DNA from: Gentiana macrophylla
Taxonomy: Eukaryota > Streptophyta > Magnoliopsida > Gentianales > Gentianaceae
Assembly (NCBI GenBank): GCA_026214975.1
Contig: JAOBSW010001170.1
Span: 34,575-98,574, forward strand
Length of the DNA stretch: 64,000 nt
Reading direction: 5' to 3'
Shown: positions 23,168 to 35,225 of the stretch, piece after piece
Numbering within the stretch: the stretch's first letter is position 1
How the letters are laid out: each line of letters starts with the position of its first letter
Notes under the pieces: model-generated
What the model saw: the letters and a program-made list of their open reading frames with translations, nothing else
Databases searched by the model: none
What the model was told of the DNA's origin: nothing
Position numbers and translations under genes: made by a program

Positions 23168-23608
23168 TCAAGATACCTCATGTATAGTCATCAGCACAGG
23201 CCTCCAAGCCTTTCTAATTAGCCGTTGCCGTAACGTCGCCGTTAACGGCCTCATCGATTGGTTCCACTCTCTACCGGCGCCGCAGTCGCTTGCCGGCGAG
23301 TATTCTTCTCTAACATTTGCAGATATCCTTCCATCATCAGGCGGCGGCGATGGAATATTAAACAAATCCTTCAACTTCTGACCTGGAACCAGCTCATTTC
23401 CTTTCTCCGGTGAATCCTCCTCTCTTTCCGGCGAATCCTGTTCACGCCGATGCATTCTCCGGCCGCTGCTTCCGCTTCGAGTTAGTAGCATACGAAGTGT
23501 CTTCCTCCGGCGAAGGTGTATCACAGGACTTGTTGTCGGGCTTCGAGTCGGGCTGCTCATTACTGCACATTGAGTAGCTAAAAGCTTGAATTTTTGCAGT
23601 GTCGCCAT
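23168..23608 (-). CDS. Uncharacterised small plant protein, 146 aa
   Basis: Intact single-exon ORF starting MATLQKFKLLATQCAVMSS and ending AWRPVLMTIHEVS. The N-terminus, the basic HLRRRKTLRMLL block (residues about 31-42), the Glu-rich SPEREEDSPEKG region and GQKLKDLFNIPSPPPDDG resemble a plant-specific family without assigned function. It has no signal peptide or membrane segment. The codon use is GC-richer than the surroundings, as expected for a real exon. I can place it in a plant family only by general resemblance. Confidence 0.85.
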   Translation of the reverse strand: MATLQKFKLLATQCAVMSSPTRSPTTSPVIHLRRRKTLRMLLTRSGSSGRRMHRREQDSPEREEDSPEKGNELVPGQKLKDLFNIPSPPPDDGRISANVREEYSPASDCGAGREWNQSMRPLTATLRQRLIRKAWRPVLMTIHEVS

Positions 23609-23871
23609 GGAAATAAATTCGATAACAAGATTTGAAACAGAAAGTGAATTCTGGGCTACAGAATTATGAGAGTTGCCGGCGACATATATGATCGGAGCTG
23701 GGAGCGGCCATGAAAATATGATGAATGTTTTTTTGCTTTGTTATTTGAGATTTGAAGCTTTCAAAGAGTAAAGTGATACCAATGAATGTATCATGTACTA
23801 CCTAGATCGTGAGAATTTATGTTTTAGGAAACCAATATCTATTATTTTTTTATACTAAAAGAAATAATATA

Positions 23872-24095
23872 CTCCATCCGTTTTAATCTGTGAGTTAATG
23901 TATTAACTTTTACAATAAAATGATTAGAATATCCTGAATATAATTAATGTGACCTTTTTTTTTATATCTTAATGTAATAAATAATAAACCAGAAGTCAAA
24001 AAAGACAATAAACGTCAGATTGAAAATCAGAATACCTCACATAAAATGGAACAAATATTTTTAAGAATCGCCTCGCGCTTAATGAAGCGGAGGAG
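23872..24095. mobile_element. Stowaway-like MITE, 224 bp
   Basis: Ends CTCCATCCG and CGGAGGAG with TA on both sides (23870-23871, 24096-24097). Interior is AT-rich and non-coding. Confidence 0.85.
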
Positions 24096-24147
24096 TAATA
24101 GATAGCTAAATTGAGAGACGATTTTGCCCCAGACATAATTCGTTAAG

Positions 24148-24312
24148 TAATAATACGGGTATAACGGTTGTGCCATAACGAGTGTCACAACGGTGATCTA
24201 CATCGTTGATCATAATGAGTCTAAATTGATCATGACGTAAATCTAAATGATCAACGGTTTAAATCACCGTTGTGTCACTCGTTGTACCATAACCGCTATG
24301 CCCGTATCATTA
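24148..24312. mobile_element. Foldback MITE, about 165 bp
   Basis: About 50-bp inverted arms: taataatacgggtataacgg on the left and the reverse complement taatgatacgggcatagcgg on the right, plus cgagtgtcacaacggtga on both. The spacer is about 70 bp. No clear target duplication. Confidence 0.8.
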
Positions 24313-25508
24313 CTCTAATGCGTTAGTAAACGAGCAAGAGCAATTATGTTGTACCGACAGTGCGGAAGTTCGATTTCCAACCAAAAGAAAAAACTATACA
24401 TGCAACATTTACAAACCGAATTACTGGAACATAACTCTTAATTTACATCTTCCACGAAGTTTTAGATGCGGGACAATATGGACACTTTGAGTCGGGGCTT
24501 AATAGTTTTTAGAAAGACCATTTTATTTAATATTAATCCACACCGTAGAAGATAGTTGTACTAAAATTAGAACAATTTTCACAACAAAAGGAAGCGGCGC
24601 AGGATAACGATTGACGTCGACCGTAAATTACGTGTCTTGATGAGCGTTTCAGTGACGTCATCAACACTACTTTACACATGAAAATCACGCGTCCAGTGAC
24701 AAGAGAGTTGATTTCATTACTCAACTCGTACTTTCCAAAAAGCTTCTAGCCTTCTATCCCTTAAAGCTCTATTCCAGTGGCTCGTACGTGGCGGGAAATG
24801 TAATATCCTATATTGAAAAATTGAGTGAAAGATTATTGAGATATAATATTGAAACATAATGAAACTTGATAATTCGGGTTAACTATTTTAGGTTAAACGA
24901 GGACGACGAGCCTAAGTAGTTACTGAATCCATTATGTCACCTGATTAATTAAACAAGGAAAAGATTAGGAAGGAGTAGGTTGAGGAAGTTTTTTTCTTTC
25001 TATTTAACTGCCTGAGAGCGTCTCGCGGATTTTTGGGGGGAATTCTAAAGAAGAGGTTGAGCCACAATCCAAATTACCCGTATTGCTCTGCTCCTGGAGC
25101 TTTGTGGTGGTGTAAATCGAGGGTTATGTCTTAATGGTCCAGTTTGTAAAAGTTGTCCGTACATTTTTTTTACTGAGAGAAGTCAATAAATATTATCGAA
25201 CTCCATACATCACTTTAAAAATAAGGTTGCCACTAGAACGACATTTCCCTTTTATCACCAAGTTAAGTCTATGTGGGCTTATGGGGAAATTCTCACCAGG
25301 AGCATTGATGGAAGTATAAAAGGAACATATTATTTGTTTTGTGTTTTTTTTGAAAAATATTATTTGTTTATTTTGTACAATACTATTGCTCTTGGAGACT
25401 ATATTATTTTTTGTGACACTTGTTTGTATCTCAATATTGTCTAAAAATTTGCTAGTTCCATAAAAAAAAATCACGATAATTCTCGTATCAATCAATATCA
25501 TTTATATA
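24313..25508. other. Gene-free stretch
   Basis: No gene is supported. A box B-like word (ttcgatttccaacc, about 24369) hints at a degraded tRNA-derived SINE, too weak to call. Confidence 0.4.
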
Positions 25509-26142
25509 GGGACTATCTTTTCACACAAATGTTGTTTTACTCTTACCAAGAGCCGAGAGTGGGTTTCGTTTGGATTTTCCACACGCCGCCATTCGACCGT
25601 AAATGAGTCCGGAAAATATATACTATTCTCGCCAATTTATGGTCAATTCATTATTACGACCATTCGACCCAATTTGAGTCGAATCACGATCATTATCTTG
25701 ATTTTATTCTAATCGAATTTTGAATGTTTTTCATACTTCAATACCGGTCGAAAGACATTACGACTAAAATTGAGTACAAAACTTTTAATATTCTCATGCG
25801 AAATTCGATCGGAATCAATAGTGGTCTGCTCTTATATTATTGTTGTTATCGACCCAACCCTAATGCGAATGTGTAGAGTATTCGGACTCAATATTGGTCG
25901 AATGATGCTCGACTATGTATGAGTTTGGAAAACTTCAAACATTCTTCTCTAAAATATGGTCGAGAATCAACCAGGTGTGAATTTCTCAACATATATATCG
26001 ACCATATTTCATTATGGATAATGTGTCATATATTCACCAAACTTTTGGTCGAGAATGAACGCGTAAAATAAAAAAAAATAAGGGCGAAATTGGAAAAAAA
26101 AATCGTGTGGTAAGATAAAAATTTGTGTGAAAAGATATTCCC
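25509..26142. mobile_element. Mutator-like non-autonomous element, about 634 bp
   Basis: Ends gggactatcttttcacac and (reverse complement) gggaatatcttttcacac, the same end type as the element at 21699-22103. Flanks tttatata and tttacata are a near-match target duplication. The interior is built of diverged repeats around attcgacc and gagtcgaat words and has no ORF. Confidence 0.75.
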
Positions 26143-28017
26143 TTTACATATCCAAAAGTAAATCTCATTAGGAGCGGGCTTAGTACCTGATATACTTAAT
26201 AATTTTTTCTTCAATCAAACTTAATACCGAATATATATAACTAATATTCGATCACACCCGGTCCGGGTAGGCTGACTCCAGCAATGATCAATATGTCATA
26301 CACAATAATTAATGATATAAAAATATTTTATGATTTTTCTTTTGTAGGCGTTTGTAATGAAACTAGCAATTCTCTATTGCCTTGGTGTCGCAAAGTGATG
26401 TTATCCTACGACAGTAGTAACATTGTTATATCAAATGGTATGCATTATAATCATATATTTCTACTCTCTTTCACCATACACATCTCTACTATGTAAAAGA
26501 TGATAGAAGTGTATGATTAAATTAAAATACATGACGTTTGGTATAACCATGTTATAAGTGTTGTAAGATCAAATTTATTTATTTTGATAGTTTCATGATA
26601 AAGTGATAGGTTTATCTAACATAGATCTCCATGGTGTATTATTATATATGAATTGTTTCTATCCATTTGTGATCCAATAGATACACAACAAAAAGTTTTT
26701 TAGTAGTTGTATAATAAACACATTTCTTTGTGCTAAAGGAAATTGATGTTTTTACCAAGGGGCAAGGTATAAAGGTAAATAAGGACAAAGTTGTCGGCCA
26801 ACTTTTATATGCTACAAATGTTTATATAAAATTATATCACATGACATACAGTAGAATCAGTGTAATAATATAGTATCAAGTGAATTCTTCCTCATCATAC
26901 ATGCATACAATATTAAAGAGAGAAATCAATTGTCATCGGCCCTTTATGTCCGACAATATCTCAAAAGATTATTCTCAGATAATTGTGTATGAAAAGTTTC
27001 TGAAAGCAAACAATATATATATATATATATATATATAACACATGTCCTTTAATACACTTGTTCTACATATGGTTGTATTGTACCTTTTTTCTTTTTTCAT
27101 GTTTCACCTTTAATACAACTAATAATATGTGAAAAATAATAAAAACCGAAAAATAATTACATCGTTTGTTAACACCATCCAACTGAAATCTTAGTAATCC
27201 TTTAAAAAAAATACAAGTTTTGCGTGATCTTTAATTTTTTTCCGTTACAACATTATATATAGAGAGATGGATGGATATGTGTATATGTATAAATAGATGT
27301 TTGTACATGTTTATGCATGTATGTATTAATAGAAGATAATGTCAAGAAGAGATATGATTGCTAAACAAAATCATCAGAGATAAAGTTTATTAAAATATTA
27401 GATATTATCTTTGATTATATTATTTAAATTAAGAAGTTGTTTAATCTTTGACTCTTAGAAATTGTCTCCTATATAAGAGACCGTCATGTGTAAGTATTTA
27501 ATTCAATTCAATAAAAACAGTTTCAGAGGCATTCTGGTTTTCTTCATGTATATACATACATATACACAATACATATAAAAATGTTACTTAGATTTCATCA
27601 AGTATAATAATGTAAAACAACGTTATATGTTTGATTTTCTCAAAAAGTTATATATTAGGAAGAAAATGAATAAGATTGTTTAATCAGGTAAAAAGATCCT
27701 TCAGAAAAATCAGGTAAAAAGATTATATGAATGAAAAAACTCGTGGGTAAATGCACACATATAGATCTGTTAAAAAGGAAACTATTTATTTAAATAAAAA
27801 AATTAAATAGCTGAAAAGTATAATTTGTATTGGATCACATTATAAATATTATCTAGTTAAGCAGATTCTATGCCTTGTAATTGGCATTAAAAAGGGGTCG
27901 GGAACATTACATATGTGGGGTCCCTTGTTATCACACTCCATACCCACTATATTTCATTTCAATCATAAATTGTGTACCGAACAATAAGGTATCGGTTTAG
28001 TAGTTAACATTACGGTC
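26143..28017. other. Long AT-rich gene-free stretch
   Basis: About 1.9 kb without any supported gene. Contains a (TA)n run at about 27012-27037. Short ORFs have no recognisable content. Confidence 0.5.
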
Positions 28018-28022
28018 ATAAC

Positions 28023-28352
28023 TGAAGAAAAAGAGAATTAGGAGCTGAGGAAGCTTTTTCTTGTTTTAATTCTTGCTATATTTTTTGTTTTACAACGTCA
28101 ACAATATATAGGAAATACAATAGCTAACCCTAGCTAGTTCTTGTCCTAAATTGCCCTTTTTATTTAAATATAAAACAAACAATCATAAAAAACTAAATCA
28201 TCATTATTTGAGAGATTGAGTATCCTTCCAGCTCTTAATCACCATTATTTTGAATTATGGTCAAATACACCTTATCACTCCAATCACCTTATCTCTCCTT
28301 TGACCATAGTTTCCTTTTGAGTATGATACGCGTCTGTATGCGTCTGTCAATA
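28023..28352 (-). repeat. 3' LTR of the copia element
   Basis: Read on the minus strand it runs TATTGACAGACG ... TTCTTCA. It differs from the 5' LTR at a handful of positions. The first two bases are TA rather than the usual TG in both LTRs. Confidence 0.9.
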
Positions 28353-28885
28353 CTCCCCCTCAAACGAGGCTGGGACAGGGGAGCAGGCCAAGTTTGTCTC
28401 TTGAGGAGCTTGAATACATACTTTGGCAATGCTTTGGTAAAAATATCAGCGAGCTGATGAGTAGAGGAAACATGTTTGGTAATCAAGAGCTTTCGGGCAA
28501 CCTGCTCTCTCACATAATGATAATCTAGTTCAATATGTTTGCTGCGGGCATGAAATACAGGATTGATGGTCATGTAGAGGGCGCTTAAATTGTCACATAA
28601 CAGAAGTGGCGTGTGAGGTTGAGAAACACGCAATTCCTTGAGAAAGGAAGTAATCCAAGTGAGCTCAGCAGCAGTGTGAGCCATGGCACGATACTCGGCC
28701 CGATGATGGAGCGAGAGCGATGATGTTGTTTTTTTGAGCACCAAGAGATGAGATTCGGTCCAAGGAACGTGCAATAACCGGTGACAGACCGCCTAGTGGT
28801 GGGGCAGCCTGCCCAATCTGCGTCGGAGAAAGCATAGAGATTGAGTTGACGCGTGGCTCTGAGTGAAACACCAAAGTGCAAAGTG
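28353..28885 (-). pseudogene. copia RNase H region (3' part of pol)
   Basis: Readable peptides are LHFGVSLRATRQLNLYAFSD, ADWAGCPTTRRSVTGYC, AEYRAMAHTAAELTW, LLLCDNLSALYM, NPVFHARSKHIELDYHYVRE and HQLADIFTKALP, the conserved RNase H order. At least one frameshift separates the DADWAGCPTTRRSVTG part from the AEYRAMA part. The break at 28886 is the nested insertion: TLHFGVSL continues upstream as LLHYVKS at 33864. Confidence 0.88.
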
Positions 28886-28890
28886 GACTT

Positions 28891-30735
28891 TGTTAGGTGT
28901 GATGCCCGAAAGACAATTTTGTAATTGTTTTATTTAATAAATGAAATGATGTTATTATTCATATTTATTATTCTCATATTCACCGATGTGACAATAGTAT
29001 TTACACTACAGAAAACCCTAAAGTATATCGTTTATGTAATCACTTAACTCAGTGTATGGTATATACACGGGAGGATTGAGTTAGTGAAGATGTACTTAAA
29101 ATACAATTAGCCCGTAGTGAAGTTAATCGAGAGTATCGGGTCTCTCCTTTAACGTGCTATTAATGCGCCCGAACACAATAGGTGTGATTGTCTTATCCGG
29201 ACTTTCGGTTAAGAGAACCTAATGGGGCATTTATATATGATAGATATATCATATAAATTTGGACCGATTTGATTAGAGTTCACGATATAATTCCGTAATC
29301 GAGAAGTCTTATCAAATCAATGGATGATCATATTTATGGATATATCTTAATCCTCGAGGTGATCACGATCAACCGCTTGAATCGATTATGAGGTTTGACT
29401 TGACGGTTAAGGATTACACCGAGTCTGTGATCCGAATTACCCCATCTTGGCGTTGTAATGGATTGAGTGAGTAGTCGTGTTATCACAGATACGGAATCCA
29501 TTCCTTCCATTTATGGAAGTAGATAGACAGATTCCCTTATTTGTTAATCCTAAAGCGATCGATCGATCGCGCGAGTTCATATTACATCGATTAGCTACCG
29601 GTGAGTTGTATGAATTAATTGATCACTAGGGGTTAATGGTAAATAAGGATAAGAGGTTCGAAAAGGGTTAACGGTAACTTCCCGATTTAGAATGAAGCGA
29701 TCTATGGAGGATTAATCCATATGTAATGATTATATCAATGGACGCTTATTATTATTCCCGTGAGAGATAAATATAATCTCATAATCGGAGGAGTGCGATC
29801 ACGGGATTATGGTGGCATATTCTCGTGATTGATCTATCTAATATAATTATTCATTCGTAAGATAATTATTTATTTGATTTATCGGAGCCACGATTATTAG
29901 TCCATGGTCCCCGAGCGTGCCTCCTAATATAGCATAGCTATTCTCGGACGTCGAATCCTAATAATGATATTAATTTTATTCTTATTAGAATTTAATTAAT
30001 CGATATGTGAATTAATTATTTAGTGACTATTAAATTAGTTGGGACTAAATAATTAAAATAATTGGAAAAGACATTTTTCATAATCTTGGCCCAAAATTAG
30101 TGTGTTGGTGAATTTTGTGACTAGGTCACAAGAATGATAATTTCGACCCAAGCATATATTAGTCTACAAGAAATTAGTTTTCTTGTGATTAATAAGACAT
30201 AATGCATAAAATATTTATTGGATAAATATTTATGGTAAGAAATAAAGATAAAGATTATTCTAGATTTGTTCTAGAATATTTTGGGATTATCTTTTATTTA
30301 ATAGGATTATCATAATTGATTTTGTATTAATTATAAAATCCTTGGGGCTTAAGTTTTACTCTCCTATATAAAGAGAGTTCTCCCAAGCCAAATAACACAC
30401 TACAATTTTCGACTTCTACCTCTTAGAGAGAGAAGGAAAATTTCGCCAAGGGAGAATAAGAGGAAAATCTTGGAGATTTTTCCGGGTAGCATATCGGAAG
30501 GGTTCGAGTCGAAATTTCCTTCCACCGGGAGTTGCTTGGATCACACGTAACGGAAGATCGTGGTGCTCTTCACGCTTTCCTTCGTTCATCCTATTGCGGT
30601 TCTTCAACTTGGATTTTGAGATCCAAGAGGTATGATCTACAACCCCCTTGTAGAATAGATCTAGTTGTTTTATTACGTATATATTATAGATCTAGATCCA
30701 TTAAATCGCTTCCGTTGCGGATGGTATTACTAACA
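28891..30735 (+). repeat. LTR (plus orientation), 1845 bp
   Basis: Starts TGTTAGGTGTGATGCCC and ends TATTACTAACA. Same family as 31933-33783 (minus) and the solo LTR 42144-43963. Confidence 0.92.
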
Positions 30736-30736
30736 G

Positions 30737-30747
30737 TGGTATCAGAG
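30737..30747 (+). promoter_or_regulatory. Primer-binding site, initiator tRNA-Met type
   Basis: tggtatcagag lies one base after the plus-oriented LTR, complementary to the tRNA-iMet 3' end. It marks this LTR as a 5' LTR. Confidence 0.9.
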
Positions 30748-31422
30748 AAAGGTTGTAGATAAAAAAAAAAAAATTGCTGGAGATAAAAAAATAAAACAAT
30801 CAGCCTCCTCCCGTTTGTACATTCTTGATGATCTTCAACACCATGATCTTCATCGTCTTGAACCCGGATCAAAAAATAAATACAATAGGTACTACCTTTT
30901 ACAATTTTTCGCATGACATAAAATAAATTACACATCCTATGCTCAATTGATACTAATCAAAAGAGCTACGGAAGAAGGTTCTCCTGCAGGATGACCTGTA
31001 CCTTAGAAAGAATACTAGGCAAGGAAGAAGGCTATCTCAGTAGTGACGGAGTTGTTTTACGGTCTTGGGGACAAATGGAAGGAATAAAATAAAATACAAC
31101 AGGAGTGACCTCGGGTAAGAAGGGAATCCCACTAATTATACTTGGGAATTACACTGCACGAGAAATAAATGAATTGGGCTTAGACACTAGGCATATACAT
31201 ATACTGTAATCACATGCGGAGGCAGACTATGGATAACATAAGCGAGAAGAGACATCTTGGTTCGGCTACCCTCGAAACTAAACTACTACCTTACGGTTCT
31301 GAGGATGAGGGAAATTCTAGTCCATGATCAAAGAGATAGGTATTCTAAATTAAAATGAGAACACACATTCTAGTTTTTGGCTGCTTAATAAAGCTAGGCC
31401 CTCGATCGAGCACCTAGTAGTC

Positions 31423-31712
31423 CTATCTATCCACCTCTCCAAACACAATATCTTGAGTACTATGATGGTGACCACATCTATGTGGCATGTGATGTTTGGA
31501 CATAAAATCGAGTCCTTGTAAATGGGCAAAGCCAGGTGCTCTTATTTTACGACGGTAGGGACGATTGCTTCCATTATCGACCAGAAAGACACCAAATTCT
31601 CCTTTAGGTGCTTCAATGCGGTATAGGTAGAAGGAGCTGGTACGGAAAAACCTTCGTATAAAGTTGAAATGGTGAATTGAGGTAGAGTAGACCGATGATC
31701 TTGTAGTCATTT
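31423..31712 (-). pseudogene. nad7: Mitochondrial nad7 last exon (NADH dehydrogenase subunit 7), transferred copy
   Basis: nad7 is the 49-kDa core subunit of respiratory complex I. The frame [44 protein letters not shown] and [11 protein letters not shown] followed by a stop is the C-terminus of plant nad7. Upstream, IHHF and the DNA for FELYTEGFSVP are present but shifted by small indels, and the HHMPADVVTIIG part is disrupted. It therefore cannot encode a working subunit and lacks the first four exons. Codons at some known C-to-U editing positions already carry T (GLDF, DIVF) while another (HHMP) is in the unedited form. Confidence 0.9.
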
Positions 31713-31785
31713 GGCCGGCTATTGAAAGAAAAAGCTTGCATCTGCTTCCCCTATTATATTATATAACCGGTCCCATCTCTCTCCA

Positions 31786-31819
31786 AACCTAACGTGGTAG
31801 TTTCCCATCATAGGGCTTT
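31786..31819 (-). ncRNA. Group II intron domain V (nad7 intron 4 remnant)
   Basis: The minus-strand sequence aaagccctatgatgg-gaaa-ctaccacgttaggttt folds into the domain V hairpin with a GAAA tetraloop and the conserved AGC triad at its base. It lies about 75 bp upstream of the nad7 exon, the right distance for domains V and VI before the 3' splice site. Confidence 0.75.
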
Positions 31820-31932
31820 CTATCTATAGATTGCGCCATTACCAAGGAGCTAGTTCGATTCGTAACTTCGGTGGATTGCTTCATAGATAAGGCGGAGCGT
31901 CCTTGGCTCATCATTATAGCACATAGGGCTTC

Positions 31933-33783
31933 TGTTAGTAATACCATCCGCAACGGAAGCGATTTAATGGATCTAGATCTATAATATATACGTAATAAAA
32001 CAACTAGATCTATTCTACAAGGGGGTTGTAGATCATACCTCTTGGATCTCAAAATCCAAGTTGAAGAACCGCAATAGGATGAACGAAGGAAAGCGTGAAG
32101 AGCACCACGATCTTCCGTACGTGTGATCCAAGCAACTCCCGGTGGAAGGAAATTCTCGACTCGAACCCTTCCGATATGCTACCCGGAAAAATCTCCAAGA
32201 TTTTCCCTCTTATTCTCCCCTTGGCCGAAATTTTCCTTCTCCTCTCTAAGAGGTAGAAGTCGAAAATTGTAGTGTGTTATTTGGCTTGGGAGAACTCTCT
32301 TTATATAGGAGAGTAAAACTTAAGCCCCAAGGATTTTATAATTAATACAAAATCAATTATGATAATCCTATTAAATAAAAGATAATCCCAAAATATTCTA
32401 GAACAAATCTAGAATAATCTTTATCTTTATTTCTTACCATAAATATTTATCCAATAAATATTTTATGCACATGTCTTATTAATCAGAAGAAAACTAATTT
32501 CTTGTAGACTAATATATGCTTGGGTCGAAATTATCATTCTTGTGACCTAGTCACAAAATTCGACCAACACACTAATTTTGGGCCAAGATTATGAAAAAAT
32601 GTCTTTTCCAATTATTTTAATTATTTAGTCCCAACTAATTTAATAGTCACTAAATAATTAATTCACATATCGATTAATTAAATTCTAATAAGAATAAAAT
32701 TAATATCATTATTAGATTCGACGTCCGAGAATAGCTATGCTATATTAGGAGGCACGTCGGGGACCATGGACTAATAATCAGTGGCTCCGATAAATCAAAT
32801 AAATAATTATCTTACTAACGTAATAATTATATTCGATAAATCAATCACAGAATATGCCACCATAATCCCGTGATCGCACTCTCCGATTATGAGATTATAT
32901 TTATCTCCTCACGAGAATAATAATAAGCGTCCATTGATATAATCATTACATATGGATTAATCCTCCATAGACTGTTCATTCTAAATCGGGAAGTTACCGT
33001 TAACCCTTTTCTAGAACCTCTTATCCTTATTTACCATTAACCCCTAGTGATCAATTAATTCATACAACTCACTGGTAGCTAATCAGTGTAATATGAACTC
33101 GTACGATCGATCAGTTTCTAGGATTAACAAATAAGGGAACTGTCTATCTACTTCCATAAATGGAAGGAATGGATTCCGTATCTGTGATAACACAGACTAC
33201 TCACTCAATCCAAAGATAACGCCAAGATGGGGTAATTCAGATCACAGACTCGGTGTAATCCTTAACCGTCAAGTCAAACCTCATACCGATTCAAGCGATT
33301 GGATCGCGTGATCACCTCAGATTAAGATATATCCATAAATATGATCATCCATTGATTTGATAAGACTTCTCGATTACGGAATTATATCGTGAACTCTAAT
33401 CAAATCGGTCCAAATTCTATATGATATATCTATCATATATAAATGCCCCATTAGGTTCTCTTAACCGAAAGTCCGGATAAGACAATCACACCTATTGTGT
33501 TACGGGCGCATTAATAGCACGTTAAAGGAGACCCGATACTTCGATTAACTTCACTACGGGCTAATTGTATTTTAAGTACATCTTCACTAACTCAATCCTC
33601 CCGCTTATATACCATACACCGAGTTAAGTGATTACATAAACGATATACTTTAGGGGTTTTTTCAGAAGTGTAAATACTATTGTCACATCGGTGAATATGA
33701 GAATAATAAATATGAATAATAACATCATTTCATTTATTAAATAAAACAATTACAAAATTGTCTTTCGGGCATCATACCTAACA
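31933..33783 (-). repeat. LTR (minus orientation), 1851 bp
   Basis: Plus strand starts TGTTAGTAATACC and ends CATACCTAACA. It is the reverse complement of the 28891 LTR with scattered substitutions and small indels. Confidence 0.92.
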
Positions 33784-33796
33784 ATCTCCCACTTGC
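33784..33796 (-). promoter_or_regulatory. Polypurine tract of the minus-oriented LTR
   Basis: Minus strand reads gcaagtgggagat directly before TGTTAGG. This is the second-strand primer site and marks the minus LTR as a 3' LTR, so the two LTRs have opposite orientation and different roles. Confidence 0.8.
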
Positions 33797-33863
33797 ACGA
33801 AAGCATGTGATTAATTGTTTTAGAGCACACCCTATTATTTAAAATACACCAAACTACAGACTT

Positions 33864-35225
33864 GACATAGTGAAGGAGGCGCTGAACGAGCTGCATGTGA
33901 AACAGCGTCGGAGATTGCATGAATTGGGACAAGTGGTTGACCGCATAGACAATATCAGGGCGTGTGAAAGTCAGATATTGAAGTGCCCCAATGAGACTTC
34001 GGTAAGATGTAGGATCGGCTGGTGAAGAGTTGAGAGGAGCAATAGATTTCGTGGCCATAGGTGTGTTGGCAGGCTTGCAGTCTTGCATGGAAGCGCGTTG
34101 AATGATAGTAGTGGCATAGTGAGACTGATGGAGATGGAGACCATGAGAGTCGGACTGAATCTGAACCCCCAGAAAATGATGAATGTGGCCAAGATCCTTC
34201 ATGGCAAACTCCGTGTGAAGAGTGTTGATGAATGAGGTCAATAGAGTGGAGTTGGAACCTGTGACAAGCATATCATCGACATACAAGAGAAGCACTAGTG
34301 TGCTCTGATTAGCATGATAATAAAATAATGAAGGATCAGATAAGCTGCAATAAAAACCGAATGTACGAAGAAAGGTACTAAACCGGTCAAACCAAGCCCT
34401 AGGGGCTTATTTTAACCCGTAAAGAGCCTTTCGTAATAGACAAACATGCTGAGGTAGTTGCGGATCAGACATACCTGGGGGTTGTTCCATATATAATGTC
34501 TCAGAAATGTTACCATGGAGAAAGGCATTTTTGACATCCAGCTGACGAACTGACCAATTGTTGGAAAGTGCTAGTGAAAGTACAATGCGAATGGTGCTGG
34601 GCTTAACAACAGGGGAATAGGTTTCCACATAATCCAATCCATCTATCTGGGCATACCCCTTGGCAACAAGTCGGGCTTTTAGACGATCTAAAGTCCCATC
34701 AGGCTTAACCTTGGCCTTAAAGACCCATTTACAACCAATAACGTGCATATGAGGTTGACGAGGGACTAATTTCCAAGTGTGGTTATCAGACAAGGCCCGT
34801 AATTCATCAAGCATAGCATTTTTCCATCCTTCGTGTTTAAGAGCACTTTTCACGGTTTTGGGAGTGGTGGGAATAGAGGAGTAAGTAGAGGTAAGGGCAT
34901 ATTTGGGATTTGGCTTGAAGATGCCATGTTGAGCACGGGTAGCTCGTGGAGATGGAGGATGGATGGGTACGAGTGGGGAAGGGGATGTATCAGCGGATAT
35001 GTGGGAGTCAGGACTAGTAGGAGCCGAGGTAATGGGTTCGGAAGGAGGTGAGGGAGGGAGGTTTTCATCGGCGGCATTGGGTTGGGCCGAAGATGATTGG
35101 GGTGGGATAAAGTAATAGTGACATCGAAATTTGGATGACTCATGCGGGTCGGGTGTGGGAAGGATCATGGTCGGAGATGGTGACATGCGCGTGGAGGAGC
35201 CGGACATCGAAGATTGTGAGAACAT
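33864..35225 (-). pseudogene. copia reverse transcriptase
   Basis: Minus strand. The N-terminal part has WKLVPRQPHMHVIGCKWVFK, RLKARLVAKGYAQIDGLDY, ETYSPVVKPSTIR and LDVKNAFLHGNISETLYMEQ; then a single TAA within ALYGLK-stop-APRAWF (about 34410), then LLLYVDDMLVTGSN with the catalytic YVDD, MKDLGHIHHFLGVQI, SYRSLIGALQYLTFTRPDI and NHLSQFM. Apart from the one stop the RT core is continuous. The C-terminus is cut at 33864 by the nested insertion. Confidence 0.92.

Larger units (their letters stand above)
30945..31932 (-). other. Nuclear insertion of mitochondrial DNA (nad7 intron 4 end, exon 5, 3' flank)
   Basis: Contains the last exon of mitochondrial nad7, the end of the preceding group II intron, and a plausible 3' flank. 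The order and orientation are as in plant mitochondria. Limits are set by the LTR at 31933 and, on the left, by the change from AT-rich retroelement leader to balanced base composition near 30945; the left limit is approximate. Confidence 0.75.
28891..33858. mobile_element. Nested insertion: two copia LTRs in inverted orientation around mitochondrial DNA
   Basis: Flanked by GACTT (28886-28890 and 33859-33863). Removing the insert and one GACTT restores the host RT-RNase H frame as HYVKSTLHFGVS. The insert consists of LTR (plus) 28891-30735, PBS 30737, a short leader, mitochondrial nad7 DNA up to about 31932, LTR (minus) 31933-33783, its polypurine tract, and 62 bp of internal sequence. No gag or pol remains. 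The two LTRs differ at many sites, so this is not a read foldback artefact. Confidence 0.88.

Noticed and set aside
24330..24440. SINE or tRNA gene
   Set aside because: Only a box B-like word is present; no box A or cloverleaf could be formed.
28891..33783. DNA transposon with 1.85 kb terminal inverted repeats
   Set aside because: PBS, polypurine tract, TG..CA ends and the solo copy with a 5-bp duplication show that the repeats are LTRs in inverted orientation.
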